Source of the DNA: Bacteroides sp. 43_108
GTDB lineage: Bacteria; Bacteroidota; Bacteroidia; Bacteroidales; Bacteroidaceae
Length of the DNA: 13,834 nt
Reading direction: 5' to 3'
NCBI GenBank assembly: GCA_001915545.1
Contig: MNQS01000137.1
Span: forward strand, 1 to 13,834
The first letter of the stretch is position 1. Every line of letters begins with the position of its first letter. Below, one piece after another: positions 6,832-12,937 of this stretch. Below the pieces are notes generated by a model. It searched no databases and had not been told where the DNA came from. It worked only from the letters and a program-made list of their open reading frames with translations. The translations under genes and the position numbers were made by a program.

Positions 6832-7458
6832 ATGAAAACGAAGAGAACCGTATTTGAAGTGAATGACGTTTATCGGGTGATGGAAAACAGCGAGTTGATT
6901 TATACCTTGACGAACAGTGAGAAACTGAAACGTGAAGAATATAAGTATGAACAGATGGAAATAGAAGGATTGTGCTTGTCTGATGTACTGGAAACACTAA
7001 CACCCAGCCGTAAAAAAGTCGCTTATGCGGCGATTGAGCTATATAAACGGCTGAAAGAAGGGCAAGTTGAAAGTCCTGCGCTTTTATCCAGCAATAATGT
7101 TTATAAAATGATGCATCCTGTTTTGTGCGATATAGCTACTGAAGAGATGTGGGTGCTGTTGCTGAACAGTTCGTCCAAACTCATCCGTAAAGTCCGTATC
7201 TCATGCGGCGGGATAAATACCGCCCCTGTGGATATACGGGTTATCATGAAGCAGGCATTGTATTATAACGCCGTATCTTTTATCATGGTACATAACCACC
7301 CATCAGGAGCACGCAAGCCCAGCAGTGCGGATGACCGCTTGACGGAAGCAGTTAAAAAAGCCGCTGAAACATTAGACATCCGTTTGGTTGACCATGTGAT
7401 TGTGGCAGGCAATAACTATTATAGCTATGCGGACGAGGGAAGATTGCAAAATAGGTAA
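6832..7458 (+). CDS. radC: RadC-like JAB/JAMM domain protein
   Basis: A 208-residue protein of the RadC family (historically called a DNA repair protein; the biochemical role is unsettled). The C-terminal half has the JAMM metalloprotease signature: an upstream glutamate at E104 or E105 in TEEMWVLLLN, then HNHPSG with H154 and H156, S164 and D167, in the spacing H-x-H-x7-S-x2-D. VDHVIVAG (186-193) and YYSYADEG (196-203) are the standard RadC ending. Plasmids and integrative elements of Bacteroidales often carry such proteins. The first 80 or so residues are helical and replace the helix-hairpin-helix part of chromosomal RadC. I chose the ATG at 6832 (MKTKRTVFEV) over the TTG at 6763 because the extra 23 residues look non-coding. 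A hairpin follows the stop after four bases. Confidence 0.88.
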   Translation: MKTKRTVFEVNDVYRVMENSELIYTLTNSEKLKREEYKYEQMEIEGLCLSDVLETLTPSRKKVAYAAIELYKRLKEGQVESPALLSSNNVYKMMHPVLCDIATEEMWVLLLNSSSKLIRKVRISCGGINTAPVDIRVIMKQALYYNAVSFIMVHNHPSGARKPSSADDRLTEAVKKAAETLDIRLVDHVIVAGNNYYSYADEGRLQNR

Positions 7459-7462
7459 GGTG

Positions 7463-7480
7463 GACGGGAGAAATCCCGTC
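7463..7480 (+). repeat. Small hairpin with a GAAA tetraloop after radC
   Basis: GACGGGA and TCCCGTC form a perfect 7-bp stem closed by GAAA, a GNRA-type tetraloop, four bases after the radC stop. It has no T-run directly after it, so it is not a standard intrinsic terminator, but it would protect or end the 3' end of the radC transcript. Confidence 0.5.
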
Positions 7481-7501
7481 TGCCCGGGATTTCGGCTTCG
7501 G

Positions 7502-7535
7502 GGTTCTTTTTTGGCAGTCACCCCAAAAAAGAACC
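7502..7535. repeat. Perfect 13-bp inverted repeat, possible terminator
   Basis: GGTTCTTTTTTGG (7502-7514) and CCAAAAAAGAACC (7523-7535) are exact reverse complements around an 8-nt loop, and an A-run follows at 7536-7541. The usual T-run after the stem is absent on both strands, so it is not a textbook intrinsic terminator, though the six T's within the left arm might serve for transcription from the left. It separates radC from the small membrane protein gene. Confidence 0.6.
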
Positions 7536-7634
7536 AAAAAAATGCTTCCCGGACTATCGGATGCGACATCGTAAAATACGCAAAGACGTGGCTTTTCAGA
7601 ATAAATACATATCTTCGCGCCAAAGGTGATCGGA

Positions 7635-8045
7635 ATGAATGTATTTTCTACTTTTGATACAGGCGTTATGGTGGCTCTCTTACTGGGCATTGAGTTTCTT
7701 AGAAGTGATATCCGAACGATTCTCTATTGTAAAAGGAATGATCCCAGGATTCTTAAGAGTTGCTTATATACGCTGCTTATATTATTGACCAGCCTTTATT
7801 CTATTGTGGCCGGAGCCATGCTTCATCCGGAACCCGTACCTGTTTATGAGTTGATACCCGGTTTTCAATATGGGGTTTATGGCTTTTCTTTTTCGTTTAT
7901 ATTGCTCGCTGTTGCATGTCTTTATCGTAAAACATTACCTTTTGTCCTTTTGGGCTACGCTATGATATATGTGATCGGTGTATTGATACCACTACTTAGG
8001 TATGTAGTGTCTATGATGGATTATTTCACTCGCACAAGGGTATAG
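7635..8045 (+). CDS. Small membrane protein of unknown function (four predicted helices)
   Basis: A 136-residue protein I do not recognise. It is dominated by hydrophobic segments: about 9-23 (TGVMVALLLGIEFL), 42-63 (SCLYTLLILLTSLYSIVAGAML), 80-97 (YGVYGFSFSFILLAVACL) and 101-126 (LPFVLLGYAMIYVIGVLIPLLRYVV), so it should sit in the inner membrane with four helices and a basic loop (CKRNDPRILK) after the first. The ATG at 7635 follows AAAGG at 7622-7626 with fair spacing; a GTG at 7626 would add three residues. A TATCTTCG at about 7609-7616 resembles the -7 motif with one mismatch. It stands alone between two structured non-coding stretches. No signal peptide cleavage site or catalytic motif is seen. 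Hydrophobic codon content and clean start support a real gene; function is unknown. Confidence 0.68.
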   Translation: MNVFSTFDTGVMVALLLGIEFLRSDIRTILYCKRNDPRILKSCLYTLLILLTSLYSIVAGAMLHPEPVPVYELIPGFQYGVYGFSFSFILLAVACLYRKTLPFVLLGYAMIYVIGVLIPLLRYVVSMMDYFTRTRV

Positions 8046-8417
8046 CAGGTTAATTTCTTGATTGTATCGGATTGCCCTTTCTGTGGGCTGCCTCCCCCGG
8101 CTTCTTTCCTCCGATCCGAGTCCGGCTTTTTGCTCGGCAAAGGTTTCGGGATTCCGCAAATGGCAAGTTACGGCCATGCGCCTTTACTGTATGGAAAATA
8201 ACGATGAAGAAGTGTCTTCCCGACATTTTCCATAAGTGAAACTTGGCTTATTGCTTGCAATCCAGACCTTGATATGCCGAAAAAAGGCTCAGAACTCAGA
8301 TGGGGAATGACATCAAAAAAAAGGTCGGCTGACCAAAGACCTTCCCGATACAAAAAATGAAAAGGTCTTGAATCTAGCTGAAGAATAAATCAGATGTTCA
8401 ACTTAAATAATGCTAAT
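8046..8417. other. Non-coding stretch with an interrupted palindrome
   Basis: No supported gene. TATGGAAAAT at 8190-8199 and ATTTTCCATA at 8225-8234 are a perfect 10-bp inverted repeat with a 25-nt spacer, and a shorter AAGGTC/GACCTT pair lies at about 8320-8343, followed by another AAAAGGTCTTG at 8360. Short minus-strand frames here lack any recognisable family or start context. The palindrome could be a protein-binding site or a recombination site; the leader of the next gene starts at about 8380. Confidence 0.4.
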
Positions 8418-8792
8418 ATGGAAAATTTGATTACACAAATCAACAAAGAGAGATTGGTTAATAGCGACACAGCTCTTATGATGAAGGAATTATACTATTA
8501 CGTGCCTTGTGAGTATTGGTATGACAAACAGGATAGGCTACGCACCGATATTGAGGGAAGGAATACCCCGATGTATATGTGCGAGTGCCCGACACTGGCA
8601 GCATGTATCCAATGGATGATACAGACTCGTGAATATACGTTTCAAACAGAACAAAACGTGGCGGTCTGGCATGTGGTTGTGAGGGCTGGAGATTATGTGT
8701 TGTATGACTCCGAAAGTAATGCGGACGCTTTTTGTTGTTTGGAAGAAGCATTGGAAAAAGCGGTACAGGAGTGCATGGAGTTATTGTATTAA
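8418..8792 (+). CDS. Hypothetical protein, 124 residues
   Basis: I do not recognise a named family. From MENLITQINKERLVNSDTAL the protein is soluble, acidic and rich in tyrosine, tryptophan and cysteine (YYYVPCEYWYDKQDRL about 25-40, MCECPTLAACIQWM about 54-67), ending in an acidic helix (LEEALEKAVQECMELL). The layout, a short N-terminal helix, an alternating aromatic core and a final amphipathic helix that pairs with LAACIQWMI, resembles small accessory proteins common on Bacteroidales phages and plasmids, for which no function is known to me. An in-frame ATG at 8394 would add eight residues (MFNLNNAN); I prefer 8418 because the AT-rich leader directly before it is typical for the group. A hairpin terminator follows, so it is probably a single-gene unit. 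Confidence 0.66.
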   Translation: MENLITQINKERLVNSDTALMMKELYYYVPCEYWYDKQDRLRTDIEGRNTPMYMCECPTLAACIQWMIQTREYTFQTEQNVAVWHVVVRAGDYVLYDSESNADAFCCLEEALEKAVQECMELLY

Positions 8793-8806
8793 AATTAAAA
8801 AAAATC

Positions 8807-8830
8807 AGTCCCCGTGAAGGGGACTTTCCT
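8807..8830 (+). terminator. Hairpin terminator after the 124-residue gene
   Basis: AGTCCCC (8807-8813) and GGGGACT (8819-8825) form a 7-bp GC-rich stem with loop GTGAA, preceded by an A-rich run (8791-8804) and followed by TTTCCT. The stem and context fit an intrinsic terminator, with a weak T-run. It lies 14 bases after the stop codon. Confidence 0.68.
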
Positions 8831-8904
8831 ATAATCTTGCTGAGAGGTGGAATTGCAGACGATCTTTGAGAATCATCTTTGAAGGATGGGCAGAGGTTTA
8901 TTCG

Positions 8905-9501
8905 TTATTTGTTATTTTTGTTCTCGGATTTCAGCGCAATTCCATTCCTTCTTAATAGGCGATATACTGTTCCGCTACTGCCTATGTTTAATATTTTCTG
9001 TATCTCCCTTACCGGCGTTCCGGATTCATAGAGTTGGATGCAGCTTTTCTGCTTGGCGATGTTGTTTTTGTTGATAAGTGTCTTTCTGCCGAATTTGACA
9101 CCTTTTTCCTTGGCGATTCTTCTGCCTTCTTGGGTTCTCTCATAGATAAGGTCTCTTTCAAACTGAGCGAAAGCACCGAGAATGTTGTTCATCAGTTGGC
9201 CGATTGCGCCTTCCGTACTGATGTTGTCTTGCAGTGAGGTGAATTGGATGCCCCTATTCTTGAAATCTTCCAATAGCGTAAGGATATTCTTCAGCGAACG
9301 GCCAAGCCGGTCCAGCTTATATACGACAAGTGTGTCGCCTTCCCGGAGAAAGCTCAGGCAGGCATCCAGTTCCGGGCGGTTTTGTTGACGTCCGGTCATT
9401 TTCTCAGAGAAGATTTTCTCGCATCCGGCAGCCTTCAACGCTTCCAGTTGCATATCCAGATGTTGTTCCTTGGTGGAAACACGGGCATATCCTATTTTCA
9501 T
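8905..9501 (-). CDS. Serine recombinase (resolvase/invertase family)
   Basis: A 198-residue small serine recombinase. It cuts DNA by attack of S9 in YARVSTKEQ, helped by arginines R7, R65 and R68 (YKLDRLGRS, 61-69). LREGDTLVVYKLDRLGRS and GAFAQFERDLIYERTQEGR (about 109-127) are the standard catalytic-domain and E-helix signatures, and a C-terminal helix-turn-helix follows (about 150-190, GTPVREIQKIL...SSGTVYRLLRRNGI). Length and order match Tn3-type resolvases and Hin/Pin invertases. On a plasmid it most likely resolves multimers, though DNA inversion is also possible. It is the last gene of a minus-strand run, 41 bases after the 109-residue gene. I did not find a clear res or invertible site within the window. 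Confidence 0.92.
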   Translation of the reverse strand: MKIGYARVSTKEQHLDMQLEALKAAGCEKIFSEKMTGRQQNRPELDACLSFLREGDTLVVYKLDRLGRSLKNILTLLEDFKNRGIQFTSLQDNISTEGAIGQLMNNILGAFAQFERDLIYERTQEGRRIAKEKGVKFGRKTLINKNNIAKQKSCIQLYESGTPVREIQKILNIGSSGTVYRLLRRNGIALKSENKNNK

Positions 9502-9542
9502 CCTGTTTTCGTATTTAAATGTGTAATGAAGGTTTTAATTCT

Positions 9543-9872
9543 TCACTTTTTCAAATATGAAGACATTAATTCTTCATATTCCTCACGGCTGTATTGGTTG
9601 AACCCCTTTTGCTTCATTGCCAAAAGAAGCCTTTCCAGTTCTCCGATAGTCACTACCTGTTTGCCGATAACGGTAAATTGTTCCCATTCTCCCTTTTCGT
9701 TGAGCAGGTATTCCCGGTGTGCAAAACAGTAAAGAGAACCATCGATGTCATTCCGTTTCTGCCATTGACGCAGGTGCTTCAAACTGGTGAAATCACGGGT
9801 GACAGTACGTGGAATGGGAACCAATACGTCAATTTCCATCTTGAATTTTATATTCTCTTCCGCTTCTCGCAT
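9543..9872 (-). CDS. Hypothetical protein between rhuM and the recombinase
   Basis: A 109-residue soluble protein, not recognised. It begins MREAEENIKFKMEIDVLVPIPRTVTRDF and continues SLKHLRQWQKRNDI (about 30-43), then a strand-rich middle (LYCFAHREYLLNEKGEWEQFTVIG), and ends with two charged helices (IGELERLLLAMKQKG and SREEYEELMSSYLKK). The start at 9872 is 16 bases after the end of the rhuM frame, and 41 bases separate it from the recombinase, so the three look like one transcription unit. An internal methionine at residue 12 is an alternative start. It has no DNA-binding motif I can identify. A role as a recombinase accessory protein is possible from context only. Confidence 0.62.
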   Translation of the reverse strand: MREAEENIKFKMEIDVLVPIPRTVTRDFTSLKHLRQWQKRNDIDGSLYCFAHREYLLNEKGEWEQFTVIGKQVVTIGELERLLLAMKQKGFNQYSREEYEELMSSYLKK

Positions 9873-9888
9873 GGGTGATTAGCTTATT

Positions 9889-10741
9889 TCATAATACATC
9901 AATTATCGTATGGGCAGGAAGTTCCAGTTTGGAGAAAGCAAACATTTTCTTGCCCAAATCCTTTAGCGATGCCCCAATATGATATACTTCCGTATTATCA
10001 ATGATTAAGAAGCGGTCATGACTACTTTTGTAGGTTCTAGCTTCAATGGGAGGATATTGGTCATTGTGTTTGTTTAAATCAAGTTGGAGCTGTGCGTTTA
10101 TTTTGTGTATAAATAGTAGCTGATACTCCACTGTTTCGTTTGCTCAACATGAGTAACACGGATTCATCTACATAGTTGTCGATAAGCACAAGTGAGCATT
10201 TGGCAGACTTTATTAAATCTGTAGCAAACTTATACGCATCGAATATCTGACCGTCAAAGAATATACCTTCCACCGGAGGCAATGAGGTGCGTACAAAGAA
10301 GTCTATCTTTGCATCATGTTCAGCAATGGTTTTCTCTATTTGGAAGAATCTATTGTTCATTCTATATTCCATGTCATTGAGCCGTTGGTTTATAGAATAA
10401 CCTTTCAATAAATATTCTTTTAAAATTTTATTTGCCCATTGCCTGAATTGCGTACCTCTTACGCTTTTAACTCTGTATCCAACTGAAATTATTACGTCTA
10501 GACTAAAGAACTTGACAGGCTTATCGGAATTAGCAATGTGCAAAAAATGCACATTGCTTTTCTCTTCCAATTCCTTTTCCTTAAAAACATTATTTATATG
10601 TTTGGTAATAACGGTTCTGTCACGTTGAAAAAGTTCTGCTATCTGCGCTTGTGTGAGCCAAACGGTTTCATCTTCTAAACGTACTTCCAACCTTACAGCT
10701 TCATCCGGTTGGTATAGTATGATTTCTCCTTGCTTCTCCAT
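9889..10741 (-). pseudogene. rhuM: RhuM-family protein with phospholipase-D-like tail, broken by a 1-nt frameshift
   Basis: Two overlapping minus-strand frames make one protein of about 283 residues. The first (from 10741) starts MEKQGEIILYQPDEAVRLEV and has the RhuM helix-turn-helix region (VWLTQAQIAELFQRDRTVI, about 28-46) and VISVGYRVKSVRGTQFRQWA, then FFDGQIFDAYKFATDLI and LVLIDNYVDESVLLMLSKR; it ends after GVSATIYTQNKR. The second continues KINAQLQLDL, SSHDRFLIIDNTEVYHIGASLKDLG, an H-x-R/K-like PLD segment. Removing one base near 10105 (minus-strand C after ACA) joins them as TIYT-KINAQ, the sequence expected for the family. RhuM-type proteins are common in mobile elements; their function is uncertain. 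Either a real mutation or a sequencing error. Confidence 0.82.
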
Positions 10742-10769
10742 TATATGTTTCGCTTTTATTATATTGTTG

Positions 10770-10777
10770 CAAATGTA
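10770..10777 (-). promoter_or_regulatory. -7 promoter element for the rhuM operon
   Basis: On the minus strand TACATTTG is an exact match to TAnnTTTG, 28 bases before the rhuM ATG. The -33 TTTG is not clear at 19-21 bases upstream, where the sequence is AT-rich (ACTTTATAACG). It would drive rhuM, the 109-residue gene and the recombinase. Confidence 0.58.
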
Positions 10778-11085
10778 CGAAAAAGAAACGTTATAAAGTC
10801 TGTTTTTTCCGTAAGTATTACCTTAAAAATTTGTTCCCTTTTTATTTTAATAAAACAGAAACATTCTGCTGTCTTGTTGTTCATAGTTGGGGTATCAAAT
10901 AACTAAAATTCAAATGGAAACATTTTAATGCACGTTTGTTTGTTAGAAGCCGGAGAAAAGGACACAAGACATGATAAGAATCATATGTCGGGGAGCGCCG
11001 TACGGCAAGGGGATACACCAGCACTCTCGACGAGTGAAGCCGTTGGCCGGGTTATCGGTGAAAATGGGAAAAAGTTAGTTTTTCT
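10778..11085. other. Divergent intergenic region with a cluster of three hairpins
   Basis: No gene is supported. The rhuM side is very AT-rich. From about 10950 a GC-richer island contains three consecutive inverted repeats: GACAT/ATGTC (10968-10972 with 10985-10989), GCCGTACGGC (10997-11006) and CACTC/GAGTG (11022-11026 with 11032-11036). The group could be a small structured RNA or the scar of a lost element. It ends at the mazE promoter. Confidence 0.42.
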
Positions 11086-11147
11086 TTTGGTGTTGTTATA
11101 ACTTTATCTATATTTGTATCGTGATAATCAACTTATAAAGTTATAAC
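11086..11147 (+). promoter_or_regulatory. mazE promoter with perfect 13-bp operator palindrome
   Basis: TTTG at 11086-11089, 19 bases, then TATATTTG at 11109-11116 is an exact Bacteroidetes promoter (TTTG-N19-TAnnTTTG). GTTATAACTTTAT (11095-11107) and ATAAAGTTATAAC (11135-11147) are perfect reverse complements flanking the -7 element and reaching to three bases before the ATG. MazE-type antitoxins repress their own operons at such palindromes, so this is the likely operator for the adjacent AbrB-fold protein. Confidence 0.82.
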
Positions 11148-11150
11148 ATT

Positions 11151-11480
11151 ATGGTAACGAATATTATTCAGATTGGAAACAGCAAGGGGATAATACTTCC
11201 TTCCGAAATATTGAAACAGTTGCGTTTGTCCTTGAAATCGACTGTGAGCGTTTCTTTGGACGGGAACAATATTGTGATAAAGGCACAACCACGGCAGGGA
11301 TGGGCGGAAGCTGCCAAACGTGCCCATGAGAATGGGGATGATGAGTTGCAAGACACGGCCATGTGTTGTTGTCACTCCTTCAGATTTGAATATGTACCTT
11401 ACAACAGTAGTCATTGTTCCGATAACCTCCACGATAAGGAACTATCCTTACCGGGTTCTGTGTTCTGTAGCCGGGCGTGA
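11151..11480 (+). pseudogene. mazE: MazE-family antitoxin, truncated by an internal deletion
   Basis: The first 66 residues are a MazE-type AbrB-fold antitoxin: IIQIGNSKGIILPSEILKQL is the swapped-hairpin DNA-binding domain, followed by VSVSLDGNNIVIKAQPRQGW and AEAAKRAHENGDDEL. Homology stops at 11348. From there the same reading frame runs out of phase through mazF sequence and ends at 11478-11480 as a cysteine- and serine-rich tail (CCCHSFRF...) with no family likeness. The acidic toxin-binding C-terminus of a normal MazE (about 15-20 further residues) is gone. A deletion has removed the end of mazE and the start of mazF, joining them in different frames. The DNA-binding half and its operator are intact, so a 109-residue product could still repress. 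Confidence 0.8.
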
Positions 11481-11607
11481 AGGAGAGATAGCCACTGATC
11501 AAATTCGCACGGTGGATAAAAGCCGTATAAAACGAAAAATTGGAGAACTTAACAACAGGGAAATAGAGGAACTGAAAGAAGTGTTTCGACAAATGTTTTG
11601 TGAATGA
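11350..11607 (+). pseudogene. mazF: MazF-family toxin, N-terminus deleted
   Basis: The frame starting KTRPCVVVTPSDLN, then TTVVIVPITSTI, YRVLCSVAGREGEIATDQIRTVDKSRI and ending IEELKEVFRQMFCE matches MazF/PemK endoribonucleases from the second strand onward, including the conserved K-R-P and the TSTI core. About 20 N-terminal residues, normally holding the start and first strand (a G-x-E type loop feeding the active site), are missing because the sequence fuses directly to mazE at 11348-11350. Possible starts upstream (GTG 11320, ATG 11335) would only add residues read from mazE out of frame. MazF cleaves mRNA; this version is very unlikely to fold as an active toxin. It ends in an ATGA overlap with the next ORF. 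Confidence 0.8.
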
Positions 11608-11831
11608 TGGAAGAGAAAGAGAATAAACCTACTTGTAAGGATTTTGCGGAGTATCTTAAAAAATGTGCCGAAGCCTATGCCAAGCATGGGAGCCAGGAAC
11701 TGACTAACAGTGATGGAGAGTACCAGGATATCTTTGATGATCTGTGCCAGCTTCATGGAGATTTTGACCATGGAGCAAACCGAATCATCTCTTTAAAGGA
11801 TATGTTTATAGAATACTTTAATGTAAAGTAA
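11604..11831 (+). CDS. Hypothetical protein coupled to the mazEF remnant
   Basis: A 75-residue acidic protein, not recognised. It begins MMEEKENKPTCKDFAEYLKKCAEAYAKHG and ends FDHGANRIISLKDMFIEYFNVK; both halves look helical and there is no DNA-binding or catalytic motif. Its ATG overlaps the mazF stop as ATGA (11604-11607), so translation would normally be coupled to mazF; the ATG at 11607 is an alternative start. The position suggests a third gene of the mazEF operon, transcribed from the palindromic promoter. Whether it belongs functionally to the toxin-antitoxin pair is unknown. About 65 bases without a gene follow before the next promoter. Confidence 0.62.
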   Translation: MMEEKENKPTCKDFAEYLKKCAEAYAKHGSQELTNSDGEYQDIFDDLCQLHGDFDHGANRIISLKDMFIEYFNVK

Positions 11832-11873
11832 CACTCCATTGGGCGAGGGCAGGGCTTGCTGCGGATGCCAGAC

Positions 11874-11904
11874 TTTAAATAATCCATTGGATTAATTATC
11901 TTTG
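11874..11904 (+). promoter_or_regulatory. Promoter of the HU gene
   Basis: TTTA at 11874-11877, a 19-base spacer and TATCTTTG at 11897-11904. The -7 element matches TAnnTTTG exactly and the -33 differs from TTTG by one base. It lies 27 bases before the HU ATG, with an AT-rich leader. Confidence 0.72.
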
Positions 11905-11930
11905 CACGCTAATTTTCAAATTATAAAGAA

Positions 11931-12215
11931 ATGACTAAATCGGAAATCGTAAAGGAAATATCTGCCAGAACCGGCATCGACGGCAAAGCGGTGCTTGCTG
12001 TTGTGGAAGGATTCATGAACGAGGTAAAGACTTCGTTGGGCAAGGAGGAAAATGTCTATCTTCGTGGATTCGGTAGTTTCATAGTGAAGAAGAGAGCGCA
12101 AAAGACAGCCCGGAATATCTCTAAGAATACTACTATGATTATTCCGGCTCATAACATACCGGCATTTAAACCGTCTGACGAATTTTTGACAATGGTAAAA
12201 ATGGGTAAACAATGA
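11931..12215 (+). CDS. HU/IHF-family DNA-binding protein
   Basis: A 94-residue nucleoid protein of the HU/IHF family, close to the standard 90-95. It begins MTKSEIVKEISARTGIDGKAVLAVVEGFMNEV, the dimerising helices, continues VYLRGFGSFIVKKRAQKTARNI, which is the G-F-G-S-F and K-x-R-x-A-R-N signature at the base of the DNA-binding arm, and ends IPAFKPSDEFLTMV, the PxFKPS closing motif. It binds and bends DNA as a dimer. Many Bacteroidales mobile elements carry their own HU; on this plasmid it could assist replication or site-specific recombination. It has its own promoter and its stop overlaps the next start as ATGA. Confidence 0.94.
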   Translation: MTKSEIVKEISARTGIDGKAVLAVVEGFMNEVKTSLGKEENVYLRGFGSFIVKKRAQKTARNISKNTTMIIPAHNIPAFKPSDEFLTMVKMGKQ

Positions 12216-12484
12216 AAGATCAGTTACGATTATTGAGAGACTGTATCAATAATGATCGTCCGGCAGTTGTCTTTCAGGGAGACGATTTTTGCGCTCCTGA
12301 GATCTTGGAGGCAGCAAAAGAAATTTATCGTAAACATGGTTGTTCCGAAGAATTTCTTTTTGACTGGCAGCTGCTTATCAATGAGGTGAAGGCTTACCAG
12401 TTAGAAAGTCCGGCAACTGTCAAATTGCCGAAACTCTCCCCAACAGAAACGGAACTGGTGCGGGAAGAGATGACTAAACGCTAA
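12212..12484 (+). CDS. Hypothetical protein translationally coupled to HU
   Basis: A 90-residue protein I do not recognise. It starts MKDQLRLLRDCINNDRPAVVFQG and has a helical centre (APEILEAAKEIYRKHGCSEEFLFDWQLLINEVKAYQ) and a charged end (LSPTETELVREEMTKR). The ATG overlaps the HU stop (ATGA at 12212-12215), so the two are one operon with coupled translation. No DNA-binding or membrane motif is visible. The tight coupling suggests made-together amounts and perhaps a physical or functional link to HU, but this is an inference. A hairpin lies 10 bases after its stop, between this gene and the convergent operon. Confidence 0.66.
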   Translation: MKDQLRLLRDCINNDRPAVVFQGDDFCAPEILEAAKEIYRKHGCSEEFLFDWQLLINEVKAYQLESPATVKLPKLSPTETELVREEMTKR

Positions 12485-12494
12485 AAAATATTCT

Positions 12495-12537
12495 CGTTTA
12501 ATACGCACCTTTTATTCTTCAGGCAGCGTATTGAACG
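12495..12537 (-). terminator. Hairpin between convergent genes
   Basis: CGTTTAATACGC (12495-12506) and GCGTATTGAACG (12526-12537) pair over 12 bp with one G-T wobble around a 19-nt loop. Read from the minus strand a T-run follows within about 10 bases (12483-12488), so it probably ends the minus-strand operon; on the plus strand there is no T-run but it may also help stop transcription from HU. Confidence 0.5.
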
Positions 12538-12545
12538 GGATGGGA

Positions 12546-12923
12546 TTAAAATGTTGGCGAACCTGCTTTTTTCGAAAGTTCCTGCCAATAGTTGAAGTCA
12601 CCCGGTGAAAGATGCTCTTGCATCCAGTCACGCATACCAATATCGTTTCTTTCGTTCACATATCTCGTAAACGGAATCATTGTCTTACATGCTTCAAATC
12701 CGAGCATTCTCATATGGCGTGAAATATTGGGAGGAAGATCTTCCAACCACTCTTTATAATACATTATCAATCTGTTTTCTTGGATTGGAACCGCTTGTTG
12801 GTGATAAATATAGCTGGCGTTTCCGATTCTAATATCTCTGGCCTTATTTTCCCGTTCTTCTTCAGGTAGCCGACTTAAATATTCAGCTTGCGCTATTCTG
12901 CATTTGGAGTTTGGATGTTCCAT
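12546..12923 (-). CDS. Hypothetical protein, third gene of the minus-strand operon
   Basis: A 125-residue soluble protein, not recognised. It starts MEHPNSKCRIAQAEYLSRL with a charged helix (PEEERENKARDIRI), then a middle rich in tyrosine and histidine (YIYHQQAVPIQENRLIMYYKEWLEDLPPNI about 39-68), and ends MRDWMQEHLSPGDFNYWQELSKKAG. No catalytic motif or transmembrane segment is visible. Its start is 14 bases after the stop of the 108-residue gene, and the two are clearly co-transcribed with the 84-residue gene further right. Base use is like its neighbours. Function unknown. Confidence 0.66.
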   Translation of the reverse strand: MEHPNSKCRIAQAEYLSRLPEEERENKARDIRIGNASYIYHQQAVPIQENRLIMYYKEWLEDLPPNISRHMRMLGFEACKTMIPFTRYVNERNDIGMRDWMQEHLSPGDFNYWQELSKKAGSPTF

Positions 12924-12937
12924 GGTATCTTATATAA

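Noticed and set aside
8168..8353. Two minus-strand frames of about 61 codons in the 7992-8353 region
   Set aside because: No family, no promoter, no start context; one overlaps the membrane protein gene and they lie across inverted repeats.
10990..11040. Resemblance of CGCCGTACGGCAAGG to a group II intron domain V
   Set aside because: Only the CGTACGG core is shared; the long stem, bulge and following domain VI are not present, and there is no intron protein gene nearby.
11151..11480. Reading the 109-codon frame as a complete novel antitoxin
   Set aside because: The last 43 codons are mazF DNA read out of frame, as shown by the family-like protein in the overlapping frame.
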